DNA of 46,353 nt, from contig JAHEMY010000007.1 of NCBI GenBank assembly GCA_024643425.1, positions 1-46,353 on the forward strand. The letters are read 5' to 3'. The DNA is from Flavobacteriaceae bacterium (lineage in GTDB: Bacteria > Bacteroidota > Bacteroidia > Flavobacteriales > Flavobacteriaceae). Shown in pieces: positions 20,056-27,739 of this stretch. A model generated the notes under the pieces. That model worked only from the letters and a program-made list of their open reading frames with translations. It was not told the origin of the DNA and did no database searches. Numbering within the stretch: position 1 is the stretch's first letter; each line of letters starts with the position of its first letter. The position numbers and the translations under genes were made by a program.

Positions 20056-20352
20056 CTATAATTTAAGCACTCCGTTTTCGGCACCTGCATAGTCATTCCA
20101 TGCAAAAGCATCAGCTTGCTCATCATTAATATAGGTTCCGTCAACTAAATAACGGAATTCATACGATTGATCTTTTTCTAAATCAACGGTACCTTTAAAG
20201 GTTCCGTTCTTTAATTTTTTCAATGGTGTTTGCTTGGCATTCCACTTGTTAAAAGTACCTACTACTTTTACGTCTGATGCCTCTTCTGCAGGAACGGTAA
20301 ATGTAACTTTACATACCGGCTTGCTCTTCAAATATTGCTTTGTAATTGCCAT
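20056..20352 (-). CDS. Stand-alone isoamylase early-set/CBM48-type domain protein
   Basis: A 98-residue protein that is almost entirely one carbohydrate-binding early-set domain: KVTFTVPAEEASDVKVVGTFNKWN, then TPLKKLKNGTFKGTVDL, then YEFRYLVDGTYINDEQAD. This is the CBM48/AMPK beta-subunit glycogen-binding pattern, usually attached to glycogen-branching or debranching enzymes. Here there is no catalytic domain and no signal peptide, so it is a free cytoplasmic protein. Whether it binds glycogen or acts as a protein-interaction module is unknown. No glycogen-metabolism gene is in the window. It has a near-ideal own promoter. Confidence 0.88.
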   Translation of the reverse strand: MAITKQYLKSKPVCKVTFTVPAEEASDVKVVGTFNKWNAKQTPLKKLKNGTFKGTVDLEKDQSYEFRYLVDGTYINDEQADAFAWNDYAGAENGVLKL

Positions 20353-20377
20353 GATTTTCTTATTTAAAAATGATATC

Positions 20378-20408
20378 CAAATTTAAAGCACAAAACAACT
20401 ACTTCAAA
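20378..20408 (-). promoter_or_regulatory. Promoter of the CBM48-type gene
   Basis: Minus strand TTTG (20408-20405), 19 nt, TAAATTTG (20385-20378): a full Bacteroidota promoter match. It ends 25 nt before the ATG. Confidence 0.75.
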
Positions 20409-20636
20409 CCTTTAAGTACTAAAAAATCAAGCAATTAACATATTAGCAATTTACTAGATACTTTCTTGTGAAGTTGGAAAAAAAACTACCTAAAAATTGG
20501 TAATAATTCAAAAAAAACACGCTAAAATGAGTTTGCATTTTTGACAAAAAATCACCTTTATCGTTTTCGATTTTTGCGGTTTTTGTTGAAAATCATCAAA
20601 AAACGTCAATTTTCATCTACGACTGAGTTAAAACTG
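20409..20636. other. AT-rich gene-free stretch with repeated A and T runs
   Basis: No gene is supported. The right half (about 20530-20625) has dense T4-T6 and A5-A8 runs and a 7-bp inverted repeat (TGAAAAT paired with ATTTTCA around 20588-20616). It lies upstream of the CBM48 gene and downstream of brnQ, both read leftward. It may hold the brnQ terminator, regulatory DNA or a small RNA. Confidence 0.3.
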
Positions 20637-21896
20637 TTATTTTTTGCGAAGGACCGTTAGAAGAAAAAACGTAATTCCGGCAGGAAGAATCCATCCCAAA
20701 TGTTCGTTTGAAAATGGAATTACTGCAATCAAGTTTTTAAACCATTCGGCGTTGATATAAATTCCTAAAAAATCGGGAATGCTGAATAATAGAGTTATCG
20801 CAATCACCCATTTAAAAACATTCTTGGTCGCCCACTTTTTGGGAAGTGTATTTAAAATGATGAGTATGATGGTTACAGGATAAATAAACATCAATGCAGG
20901 AACCGCTAAATCGATAATAAATTGCACTTGATTGCCCCCAACCAATATTCCGATAATACAGGAGACCACCGCAGTTACAGTATAAGCATGCTGTGAGTTC
21001 CCCAATTGTCCTTTTACAAAATCGGAAGCCCCCGTTACAATCCCAACTGCTGTTGTAAAACAAGCAAGTCCAACCAAAACAGCCAAAAAAGTTGCTCCTA
21101 CATTTCCTAGTGTTTCTGAACTTAAAAAGCTTAGCAACTCCGTTCTAGTGGAAATGGATGTCCCCGAGAAATGCGCCCCTAAAGCAATCAGTCCTATATA
21201 TATACCCAACAAACCCATCCCTGCCCAGAGGCCGGCTTTGGAAATTATGCTTTTCTTTTCCGATTCAGTATAAACCCCTTTCAGCCCAATTGAAATAACA
21301 ATTACGCCACCAACTACTACCCCGCCTATGGCATCAAAAGTTTGATATCCCTCTAAAATTCCAGAGAAGAGATTCAATGAAGTGGCACTTCCTAATTCCT
21401 TCGGTACCTCTATGAAAAGCCCAATACCAATAATCATTAGTAATATAAGTACAATCAAGGGAGTTAAATACTTTCCAATAAGATCTAAAATCTTGGATCG
21501 ATTAAGTACAAATAATAAGACCAACAAAAAATAGAGCGTACTAAAACTCCACGAATTCATAAGATCAAATGGAGCAATAGCCATTTCATAGGTAACCGAA
21601 GCAGTTCTGGGTCCCGGTAAACTTATCGCAATAAGATAAATAATAATGGCATAGATTAAGGCTCCCACACGGCCCATGTTTTTCGAGAAGTCAAATAATG
21701 AGCCTTGAATTCTGGCATAGCCATAAATTGCCATGATTGGTATTACCACTGCCGACAAACAAAAGCCTAATGCTACCCAAAGCCATTGCGCTCCGGCTTG
21801 ATGACCTATATAAGGAGGTAAGATGAGATTTCCTGCACCAAAAAATAACGAGAAGAGTGCAAAAGCAGTAATAAAGGTTTGCTTGGTGTAATTCAA
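20637..21896 (-). CDS. brnQ: Branched-chain amino acid carrier protein
   Basis: A 419-residue inner-membrane transporter of the LIVCS family that imports leucine, isoleucine and valine with Na+ or H+. About twelve hydrophobic segments fit the family, and the N-terminal signature TAFALFSLFFGAGNLILPP is present. The open frame extends to 22001, but that extension overlaps the divergent hydrolase gene and is not typical of BrnQ. The TTG at 21896 gives MNYTKQTFITAFALFSL, matching the usual start, and is preferred. It would leave only 30 bp between the two divergent genes. No clear terminator was seen downstream. Confidence 0.9.
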   Translation of the reverse strand: MNYTKQTFITAFALFSLFFGAGNLILPPYIGHQAGAQWLWVALGFCLSAVVIPIMAIYGYARIQGSLFDFSKNMGRVGALIYAIIIYLIAISLPGPRTASVTYEMAIAPFDLMNSWSFSTLYFLLVLLFVLNRSKILDLIGKYLTPLIVLILLMIIGIGLFIEVPKELGSATSLNLFSGILEGYQTFDAIGGVVVGGVIVISIGLKGVYTESEKKSIISKAGLWAGMGLLGIYIGLIALGAHFSGTSISTRTELLSFLSSETLGNVGATFLAVLVGLACFTTAVGIVTGASDFVKGQLGNSQHAYTVTAVVSCIIGILVGGNQVQFIIDLAVPALMFIYPVTIILIILNTLPKKWATKNVFKWVIAITLLFSIPDFLGIYINAEWFKNLIAVIPFSNEHLGWILPAGITFFLLTVLRKK

Positions 21897-21909
21897 TGGC
21901 AGATATTTG
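21878..21909 (+). promoter_or_regulatory. Promoter of the alpha/beta hydrolase gene
   Basis: TTTG (21878-21881), 20 nt, GATATTTG (21902-21909), one mismatch to TAnnTTTG. Transcription would begin near 21914, so the ATG at 21879 cannot be used and the ATG at 21927 is supported. The promoter lies largely inside the brnQ 5' coding end. Confidence 0.5.
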
Positions 21910-21926
21910 CCCGTGAAGATAGAAAA

Positions 21927-22697
21927 ATGAATTATTACTTTCGAAATAGACCTATATATTATGAGGTTCATGGCCAAGGTCCTGTTTTGGTACTTCTGCA
22001 TGGCTTTTTAGAAAGTTCCACCATATGGAAGGGCTTGATGCCCGAACTTATGAAGACTTATACGGTGGTGATTCTCGACTTGCCCGGCCACGGACAAAGT
22101 GGTGTTTTTGGTGCTGTTCACTCGATGGAGTTTATGGCTGAGGCAATACAACAGTTGCTATCGGAATTAAAATTCGAATCTTTTATTTTAGTGGGACATT
22201 CCATGGGAGGCTATGTTGCTTTGGCATATGCTGAAAAATATCCTAATCAAATTTCAAAACTCATTCTTTTAAACTCAACATCCCAAAGCGATTCGGCCGA
22301 GCGAAAATTAAATCGGAACAGAGCCATAAAATTATTGGCGCAAGAAAAAACAGGATTCATTGGAATGGCGATTAGCAATTTGTTCTCGGAACATTCACGT
22401 AAACACTACGCAAAAGATATCGAAAGGCTCAAACTGGAAGCCATGCAATTTTCTACTGAAGGAATCATCGCTAATATAAAAGGGATGAGAGATCGGAAGG
22501 ACCGAACGCTCGTATTGAAGAATTTTCAACATCCAAAATGGATTGTTTCGGGAACGGATGATCCCATTGTGACGCTCGAGCAATCAAAATTGTTGTCAAA
22601 AAACACCCAATCGACTTTAAAAATAGTCCAAGGAAGCCACATGAGTTGGCTAGAAAACAAAGAGGAAATTGTTAAAATGTTGCATTTTATCGAATAA
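21927..22697 (+). CDS. Alpha/beta-fold hydrolase
   Basis: A 256-residue cytoplasmic alpha/beta hydrolase. The oxyanion-hole region is VLLHGFLES (about 22-30), the nucleophile is S92 in VGHSMGGYVAL, a candidate acid is in SGTDDPIV, and the histidine is in QGSHMSW near the C-terminus. The substrate cannot be told from sequence; relatives include esterases and 2-succinyl-6-hydroxy-cyclohexadiene carboxylate synthase (MenH)-like proteins. A longer frame from 21879 is disfavoured because the promoter lies within it. Divergent from brnQ. Confidence 0.88.
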   Translation: MNYYFRNRPIYYEVHGQGPVLVLLHGFLESSTIWKGLMPELMKTYTVVILDLPGHGQSGVFGAVHSMEFMAEAIQQLLSELKFESFILVGHSMGGYVALAYAEKYPNQISKLILLNSTSQSDSAERKLNRNRAIKLLAQEKTGFIGMAISNLFSEHSRKHYAKDIERLKLEAMQFSTEGIIANIKGMRDRKDRTLVLKNFQHPKWIVSGTDDPIVTLEQSKLLSKNTQSTLKIVQGSHMSWLENKEEIVKMLHFIE

Positions 22698-22764
22698 TTT
22701 TACTTTTTATCGATGTTTATATAATTTTTTATATATATTTATCTCAACCAATAAAAAGAAAATT

Positions 22765-23016
22765 ATGAAAAGCAACTCCTCAAATCAGCTATTCTCCTTT
22801 TCTGGTATCGTTTGCAGTACGCTTGGACACCATTACACAGTAACCCGAAAGGTTACGAACCACATCAATGAATACCGATGTAGTCATTGTGGTAATGAGG
22901 TGACCGACAATTTTTCGGGAAGTTTGGAAACTCTCACGTTGAAAAACAAGGAAATCAATTCTACTTTAGCCTCTTTCTTTCAAAAGAAAACAAGGCGAAG
23001 GTATGCTGCCGCTTAA
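22765..23016 (+). CDS. Small C/H + CxxC putative zinc-binding protein
   Basis: An 83-residue protein starting at MKSNSSNQLF. The core GIVCSTLGHHYTVTR followed by EYRCSHCGNEVTDN has a Cys-His pair and a CxxC spaced like a small zinc ribbon, reminiscent of DUF1660-type proteins. The C-terminus is basic (KKTRRRYAAA), which could favour nucleic-acid binding. An open frame from 22669 would overlap the hydrolase gene and has a hydrophobic, Bacteroidota-atypical N-terminus, so the ATG at 22765 is chosen. The gene ends 11 bp from the convergent thiL. Function unknown. Confidence 0.7.
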   Translation: MKSNSSNQLFSFSGIVCSTLGHHYTVTRKVTNHINEYRCSHCGNEVTDNFSGSLETLTLKNKEINSTLASFFQKKTRRRYAAA

Positions 23017-23027
23017 AAATTACATCA

Positions 23028-24074
23028 TTATTCGAAAGAATTCCAACCGCGCGCTACGATAGGTATTTTCGTCTGCGCCCGCGTGATCAAATGAATCCCC
23101 TCCTGCTCTTGGGTCATATGACCAATCACAGTAAGGTTGGGGTTTCCTTTTATTTTAGGATAATCTTCAACTTTTACAGTAAACAATAGTTCGTAATCCT
23201 CCCCCCCGCTTAATGCAATGGTCGTACTATCCATATTAAATTCTTCACAGGTCGAAATAACTTGTGGGTCCAAAGGAATTTTATCTTCAAAAAGTTGGCA
23301 CCCCACCTTAGACGACTTGCACAGGTGAATAATTTCAGAAGACAATCCATCACTTATATCTATCATGGAGGTTGGCTGCACCTCTAAATCTTTTAATAAT
23401 TGGACGATATCTTTCCGAGCTTCCGGTTTTAATTGACGTTCCACCAAATAGCTGTATGGCTCTAAATCGGGCTGTGCATTCGGATTTACCTGAAATACTT
23501 GTTTTTCTCGTTCCAACACCTGTAAGCCGAGATAAGCAGCCCCCAAATCTCCGGAAACTACAAGTAAATCGGTATCTTTTGCTCCGGAACGATAGACCAC
23601 TTCTTTCGGATCAACGGTTCCCAGTGCCGTGATACTAATGATCAACCCCGTGGGTGAGGTGGTGGTATCTCCCCCGATTAAGTCAACCTTGTAAAATTCG
23701 CAGGCCGTCTTAATGCCGGCATACAATTCATCGATGGCTTCCACAGGAAATCGATTCGAAACGGCAATAGAAACCGTTATTTGATTGGCTTTTGCGTTCA
23801 TGGCAAACACATCGCTTAAATTAACCATCACCGCTTTATACCCCAAATGCTTTAAAGGCATATAACCCAAATCAAAATGCACTCCTTCCACCAGCATGTC
23901 CGTAGTAACCACCGTCAATACGCTAGCGTCTCCCGATATCACCGCGGCATCATCGCCTACGCCAAGGACCGTCGATTTGTGATGCAGTTTAATTTTTTGG
24001 GTGAGGTGTTCAATAAGTCCAAATTCACCTAAATCGGAAATATTTGTTTTCTCGCTATTTTTATCTTCAAACAT
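23028..24074 (-). CDS. thiL: Thiamine-monophosphate kinase
   Basis: A 348-residue cytoplasmic enzyme that phosphorylates thiamine monophosphate to the cofactor thiamine diphosphate. Family motifs: VLGVGDDAAVI near the N-terminus, TTDMLVEGVHFD, the GGDTTTSP loop, VVSGDLGAAYLG, and SMIDISDGLSSE and LSGGEDYELLF in the C-terminal half. Length is normal. It is a single-gene unit here with a promoter box upstream; no other thiamine gene and no TPP riboswitch was seen nearby. Confidence 0.95.
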   Translation of the reverse strand: MFEDKNSEKTNISDLGEFGLIEHLTQKIKLHHKSTVLGVGDDAAVISGDASVLTVVTTDMLVEGVHFDLGYMPLKHLGYKAVMVNLSDVFAMNAKANQITVSIAVSNRFPVEAIDELYAGIKTACEFYKVDLIGGDTTTSPTGLIISITALGTVDPKEVVYRSGAKDTDLLVVSGDLGAAYLGLQVLEREKQVFQVNPNAQPDLEPYSYLVERQLKPEARKDIVQLLKDLEVQPTSMIDISDGLSSEIIHLCKSSKVGCQLFEDKIPLDPQVISTCEEFNMDSTTIALSGGEDYELLFTVKVEDYPKIKGNPNLTVIGHMTQEQEGIHLITRAQTKIPIVARGWNSFE

Positions 24075-24093
24075 GGAATCTTTTATTTGAGTG

Positions 24094-24121
24094 CAAAGTT
24101 ACATTTTCTAGCAGCAACAAA
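24094..24121 (-). promoter_or_regulatory. Promoter of thiL
   Basis: Minus strand TTTG (24121-24118), 16 nt, TAACTTTG (24101-24094). The -7 box is exact and the spacing a little short. It ends 19 nt before the ATG at 24074. Confidence 0.55.
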
Positions 24122-24303
24122 ATGATCTATGAGAAATCTTTAAAATTTGAAAATAATTCATAATTAGGTTAAAATTATGCGAAACAAGACAAGAATAACG
24201 CCTCATTAACAGAATTGTAGACAATATTTTCTTACATTCGGCGCAAGAAAAAAAATTGTCCAAATATTTTACTCTTTTTTAAGACAACCCTAACCCTTTT
24301 ATT

Positions 24304-26226
24304 ATGTTACGATTAATACTAAGTGTGTTTTTATTAGCACCTTTTGCCCTTATTTCTCAAACTCCATGTGTTGGTGGGATGGCCGATGGCTACCCCTGCG
24401 ATGGATATGATTTGCAATCTCATTTACCCTTATCGGTATTTAATACTTCAGGAGCGAACGATTCTTGGGGATGGACCGATCCTTTAGATGGAAAAGAATA
24501 TGTCCTGATGGGACTAGAAAATGGAACTGCTTTTATCGATATTTCAGACCCGGTAAATCCCTTGTATCTTGGTAAACTTCCTACCCATACCAGCGCAACT
24601 ACTTGGAGAGATGTAAAAGTTTATAATGATTATGCCTTTGTGGTGAGTGAAGCCAGCAACCACGGAATGCAGGTATTCGACCTTACACGATTAAGAAACG
24701 TGGCCAACCCACCCGCAACTTTTACAGAAGATGCTCACTTTGGTGGTTTTGGAAGTGCTCATAATATCGTAATCAATGAGGAAACAGGATATGCTTATGC
24801 TGTAGGAACCTCAAACTTTAGTGGAGGAGCTTATTTTGTAAATATTCAAGATCCCTTGAATCCTGTGGCTGCAGGAGGTTATGCTACCGACGGATACATC
24901 CACGATGCTCAAGTAGTAATTTATGATGGTCCTGACACTGATTATACCGGTCGAGAAATCATGGTAAGCAGCAATGGATCTGAGGAAGTCGTATCTTTTG
25001 TTGATGTGACCGACAAGAATAATCCACAAGGTATTTCAACCATAGGATATCCTAATGCAGGGTATACCCACCAGGGTTGGTTTACAGCCGATAAGAAGTA
25101 TGTTCTTGTAGGTGACGAATTTGACGAAAGTGATTGGGGTTTCAATACAAGAACGGTCGTTTTTGACGTGACTGATCTAGATAATCCTGTACAGCATGTG
25201 GAGTTTTTTGGAACTACCCCGGCCATCGACCACAATGGATATGTGATTGGAGATAGCTATTACCTAGCAAATTATGCCGCAGGATTTAGAAAAATAGACC
25301 TTAGTGATATTGATAATGGCAACTTAGCCGAAGTAGCATATTTCGATACGTTTACGGGAAATAATAATGCCAACTACAATGGTGTATGGAATGTTTATCC
25401 TTACTTCGGTAGTGGAAACATCATGATCAACGACCGAAGTGGTGGATTCTTTTTAGTGAAGTCCTCTGAAATTGATGTTGAAGATCCTGTTGCTGTTTGT
25501 CAAAATTTCACAGCTTCGCTAGGCGCCAATGGCCAAGTAATTATTTCAGGTGATGATATTGATGGTGGGTCTACAGACAACAGTGGTTTTGTTAGTTTTT
25601 CGGTTTCACCAAACACCTTTGACTGTGACGATATTGGAAGCGTAATTTCGGTTACGTTAACAGTTACCGACCCTTCCGGGAATACAGATACATGTACTTC
25701 ACAAGTTACCATTGAAGACACAACCGGTCCGGTATTCGATTGCTATGAAGATGTTGACGTTGAAGTTGATAGTGGTCAGAGTTTTTACACCTTGCCTGAT
25801 TATGTGCTCTTAGGAGATGTAACGGCAACCGACAACTGTACTGCCTCACTTAGCATTAGCCAAGATCCTACAGCTGGAACTCAACTTCCTCTAGGAACTC
25901 ATACAATTTCTTTTGAAGCAACAGATGACGAAGGGAACACCACAACCTGTTCTTTTGAGCTTACCGTGACTGAAGAATTAGGTATCGCAGATGTCTTTAA
26001 ACAAGGACTTGCGATTTACCCAAATCCTGCATCAAGTGAATTAACTATAAATTCAAAATCATTGCCAATTGAATCTATACAGTTGTTCGATATTACAGGA
26101 AAACAATTGCTAGAAATGGGTAATATAAATCAAAACGAGGTATCCCTTAATGTTTCAACGTTATCCCAAGGAATCTATTTCTTAAAATTGAATAATCAAG
26201 TAACTCAAAAAATAATAATCAATTAA
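24304..26226 (+). CDS. Choice-of-anchor B/LVIVD-type surface protein with HYR-like region, T9SS type A
   Basis: A 640-residue secreted protein. After a signal peptide (1 to about 19, ending ALISQ), residues 20-390 form a repeat domain of the choice-of-anchor B/LVIVD type (FIDISDPVNPLYLG, KVYNDYAFVVSE, MQVFDLTRLR), probably a beta-propeller. Seven histidines (H95, H120, H145, H153, H200, H256, H310) are also in the downstream paralogue. Residues about 392-553 hold two HYR/Ig-like units (VTDPSGNTDTC and ATDDEGNTTTC). The final 75 residues are a T9SS type A sorting domain (YPNPASSELTI ... GIYFLKLNN). It is 94 bp from the next gene, with a large hairpin between them. The ligand is unknown. Confidence 0.88.
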   Translation: MLRLILSVFLLAPFALISQTPCVGGMADGYPCDGYDLQSHLPLSVFNTSGANDSWGWTDPLDGKEYVLMGLENGTAFIDISDPVNPLYLGKLPTHTSATTWRDVKVYNDYAFVVSEASNHGMQVFDLTRLRNVANPPATFTEDAHFGGFGSAHNIVINEETGYAYAVGTSNFSGGAYFVNIQDPLNPVAAGGYATDGYIHDAQVVIYDGPDTDYTGREIMVSSNGSEEVVSFVDVTDKNNPQGISTIGYPNAGYTHQGWFTADKKYVLVGDEFDESDWGFNTRTVVFDVTDLDNPVQHVEFFGTTPAIDHNGYVIGDSYYLANYAAGFRKIDLSDIDNGNLAEVAYFDTFTGNNNANYNGVWNVYPYFGSGNIMINDRSGGFFLVKSSEIDVEDPVAVCQNFTASLGANGQVIISGDDIDGGSTDNSGFVSFSVSPNTFDCDDIGSVISVTLTVTDPSGNTDTCTSQVTIEDTTGPVFDCYEDVDVEVDSGQSFYTLPDYVLLGDVTATDNCTASLSISQDPTAGTQLPLGTHTISFEATDDEGNTTTCSFELTVTEELGIADVFKQGLAIYPNPASSELTINSKSLPIESIQLFDITGKQLLEMGNINQNEVSLNVSTLSQGIYFLKLNNQVTQKIIIN

Positions 26227-26246
26227 TCAAACTTTTAAAAGTTAAA

Positions 26247-26292
26247 AACCCTTTGTCGTAAACTATTTAAGTAGCATTTACGTTAAAGGGTT
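26247..26292. terminator. Long hairpin between the two choice-of-anchor B genes
   Basis: A 16-nt arm (26247-26262) pairs with 26277-26292 with only two internal mismatches around a 14-nt loop, and can extend outward with a bulge (26238-26242 with 26294-26298). No T run follows, so full termination is doubtful. It could be an attenuator, RNA-stability element or partial terminator. Confidence 0.6.
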
Positions 26293-26320
26293 ACTTTAAA
26301 TAAAAAATCTACCTAATTAC

Positions 26321-27727
26321 ATGAAAAAAATTACTTCACTTTTAGCCCTTCTTACTAGCATTACGCTATTTGCTCAATCTCCTTGTTCGGGAGGCATCGC
26401 CATAGGATTTCCTTGCGATGGATACGATTTACAAGCCAAGTTATACCTTTGGGATATGGGCGCTAGTGATGGGAATGACTCCTGGGGATGGACCGATCCC
26501 GATAGCGGAAAAGAATACGCCTTAGTTGGCCTAGATAATGGTACTGCATTCATCGACATTTCAGACCCTGTTAATGTGGTTTATTTAGGGAAATTACCTA
26601 CACATACAAGTCCTAGCATTTGGAGAGATATTAAAGTATATAATAATCATGCCTTTATTGTTAGTGAAGCAAATGGTCATGGAATGCAGGTGTTTGATCT
26701 AACCCGCTTGAGAAATGTTGCGAATCCTCCAGTAACTTTTACTGAAGATGCCCATAACGGCGACTTTGGCTCTGCACATAATATTGCCATTAATGAAGAA
26801 ACGGGTTTTGCCTATGTAATTGGTGCCGGTAATCAAAATGGAGGTCCAATTTTCTTTGATTTATCAAACCCATTGAACCCGACCAATGTTGGAGGATACA
26901 GTGGAAGTGGATACTCTCATGACGCACAAATCATCGTATACGACGGACCTGATACCGACTATACAGGAAGAGAAATTTTCTTTGGAAGCAATGAAGACCA
27001 AATAGTAATTGTAGATGTTACCAACAAAAATAATCCTCAATTAATTTCAAGCTTAAGCTATGGAAGTGTTGCCTACACACACCAAGCATGGTTAACGGAA
27101 GACCGAAATTTTATTTTAATTGGAGATGAACTTGATGAATTAGATTTTGGGTTTCAAACGCGTACGATAGTTGCGGATGTTTCAAACTTAGACAACCCTA
27201 CTTTTGGATTCCAGTACTTTGGAAATGTTTCTTCCATCGATCACAATGGTTATGTTGTAGGCGACAAATACTATCTAGCCAATTATAGTGGTGGAATGCG
27301 CGTAATTGATATTAGCGATATTGCCAATGAAAATATGAATGAAATAGGTTATTTCGACACCTACCCACAAAACAATGGTGCAAACTTTGGAGGCACATGG
27401 AATGTATATCCTTTCTTCGAAAGCGGTAATATCGTAATTTCTGGTGAAGGTGGATTTACCTTAGTAAAAGAGTCAACTCTTGGTATTGGCGAAGAAACCT
27501 TAAATGGATTTTCTATGGCTCCAAATCCGGCGACTAACGAAATTACGGTACGTTCTGAAAAATCATCTATTGAAAAACTTACCATCCACAATATGTTAGG
27601 TCAACTTGTGTATGAGAAAGAAATAAATAATTCATTAACGGAAACAATTAATATTTCACAATTAACTTCTGGAATGTATATTGTGACAATCAATAATACA
27701 ACTACCCAACGATTAATGGTGAATTAG
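26321..27727 (+). CDS. Choice-of-anchor B/LVIVD-type surface protein, T9SS type A (short paralogue)
   Basis: A 468-residue paralogue of the preceding protein, aligned nearly without gaps over residues 20-390 and sharing PCDGYDLQ, NDSWGWTDP, GTAFIDISDPVN, KLPTHTS, GMQVFDLTRLRNVANPP, SAHNI and DGPDTDYTGREI. It lacks the HYR-like insert: the repeat domain runs straight into a type A sorting domain (MAPNPATNEITV ... GMYIVTINN). The signal peptide ends about TLFAQ. It begins a tight run with the next three genes (gaps of 12, 30 and 9 bp), probably one transcript. Confidence 0.9.
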   Translation: MKKITSLLALLTSITLFAQSPCSGGIAIGFPCDGYDLQAKLYLWDMGASDGNDSWGWTDPDSGKEYALVGLDNGTAFIDISDPVNVVYLGKLPTHTSPSIWRDIKVYNNHAFIVSEANGHGMQVFDLTRLRNVANPPVTFTEDAHNGDFGSAHNIAINEETGFAYVIGAGNQNGGPIFFDLSNPLNPTNVGGYSGSGYSHDAQIIVYDGPDTDYTGREIFFGSNEDQIVIVDVTNKNNPQLISSLSYGSVAYTHQAWLTEDRNFILIGDELDELDFGFQTRTIVADVSNLDNPTFGFQYFGNVSSIDHNGYVVGDKYYLANYSGGMRVIDISDIANENMNEIGYFDTYPQNNGANFGGTWNVYPFFESGNIVISGEGGFTLVKESTLGIGEETLNGFSMAPNPATNEITVRSEKSSIEKLTIHNMLGQLVYEKEINNSLTETINISQLTSGMYIVTINNTTTQRLMVN

Positions 27728-27739
27728 AAACCTTTTAAA

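Noticed and set aside
23900-24303. TPP riboswitch near thiL
   Set aside because: The 5' leader of thiL is about 19 nt and lacks the conserved TPP-box bases.
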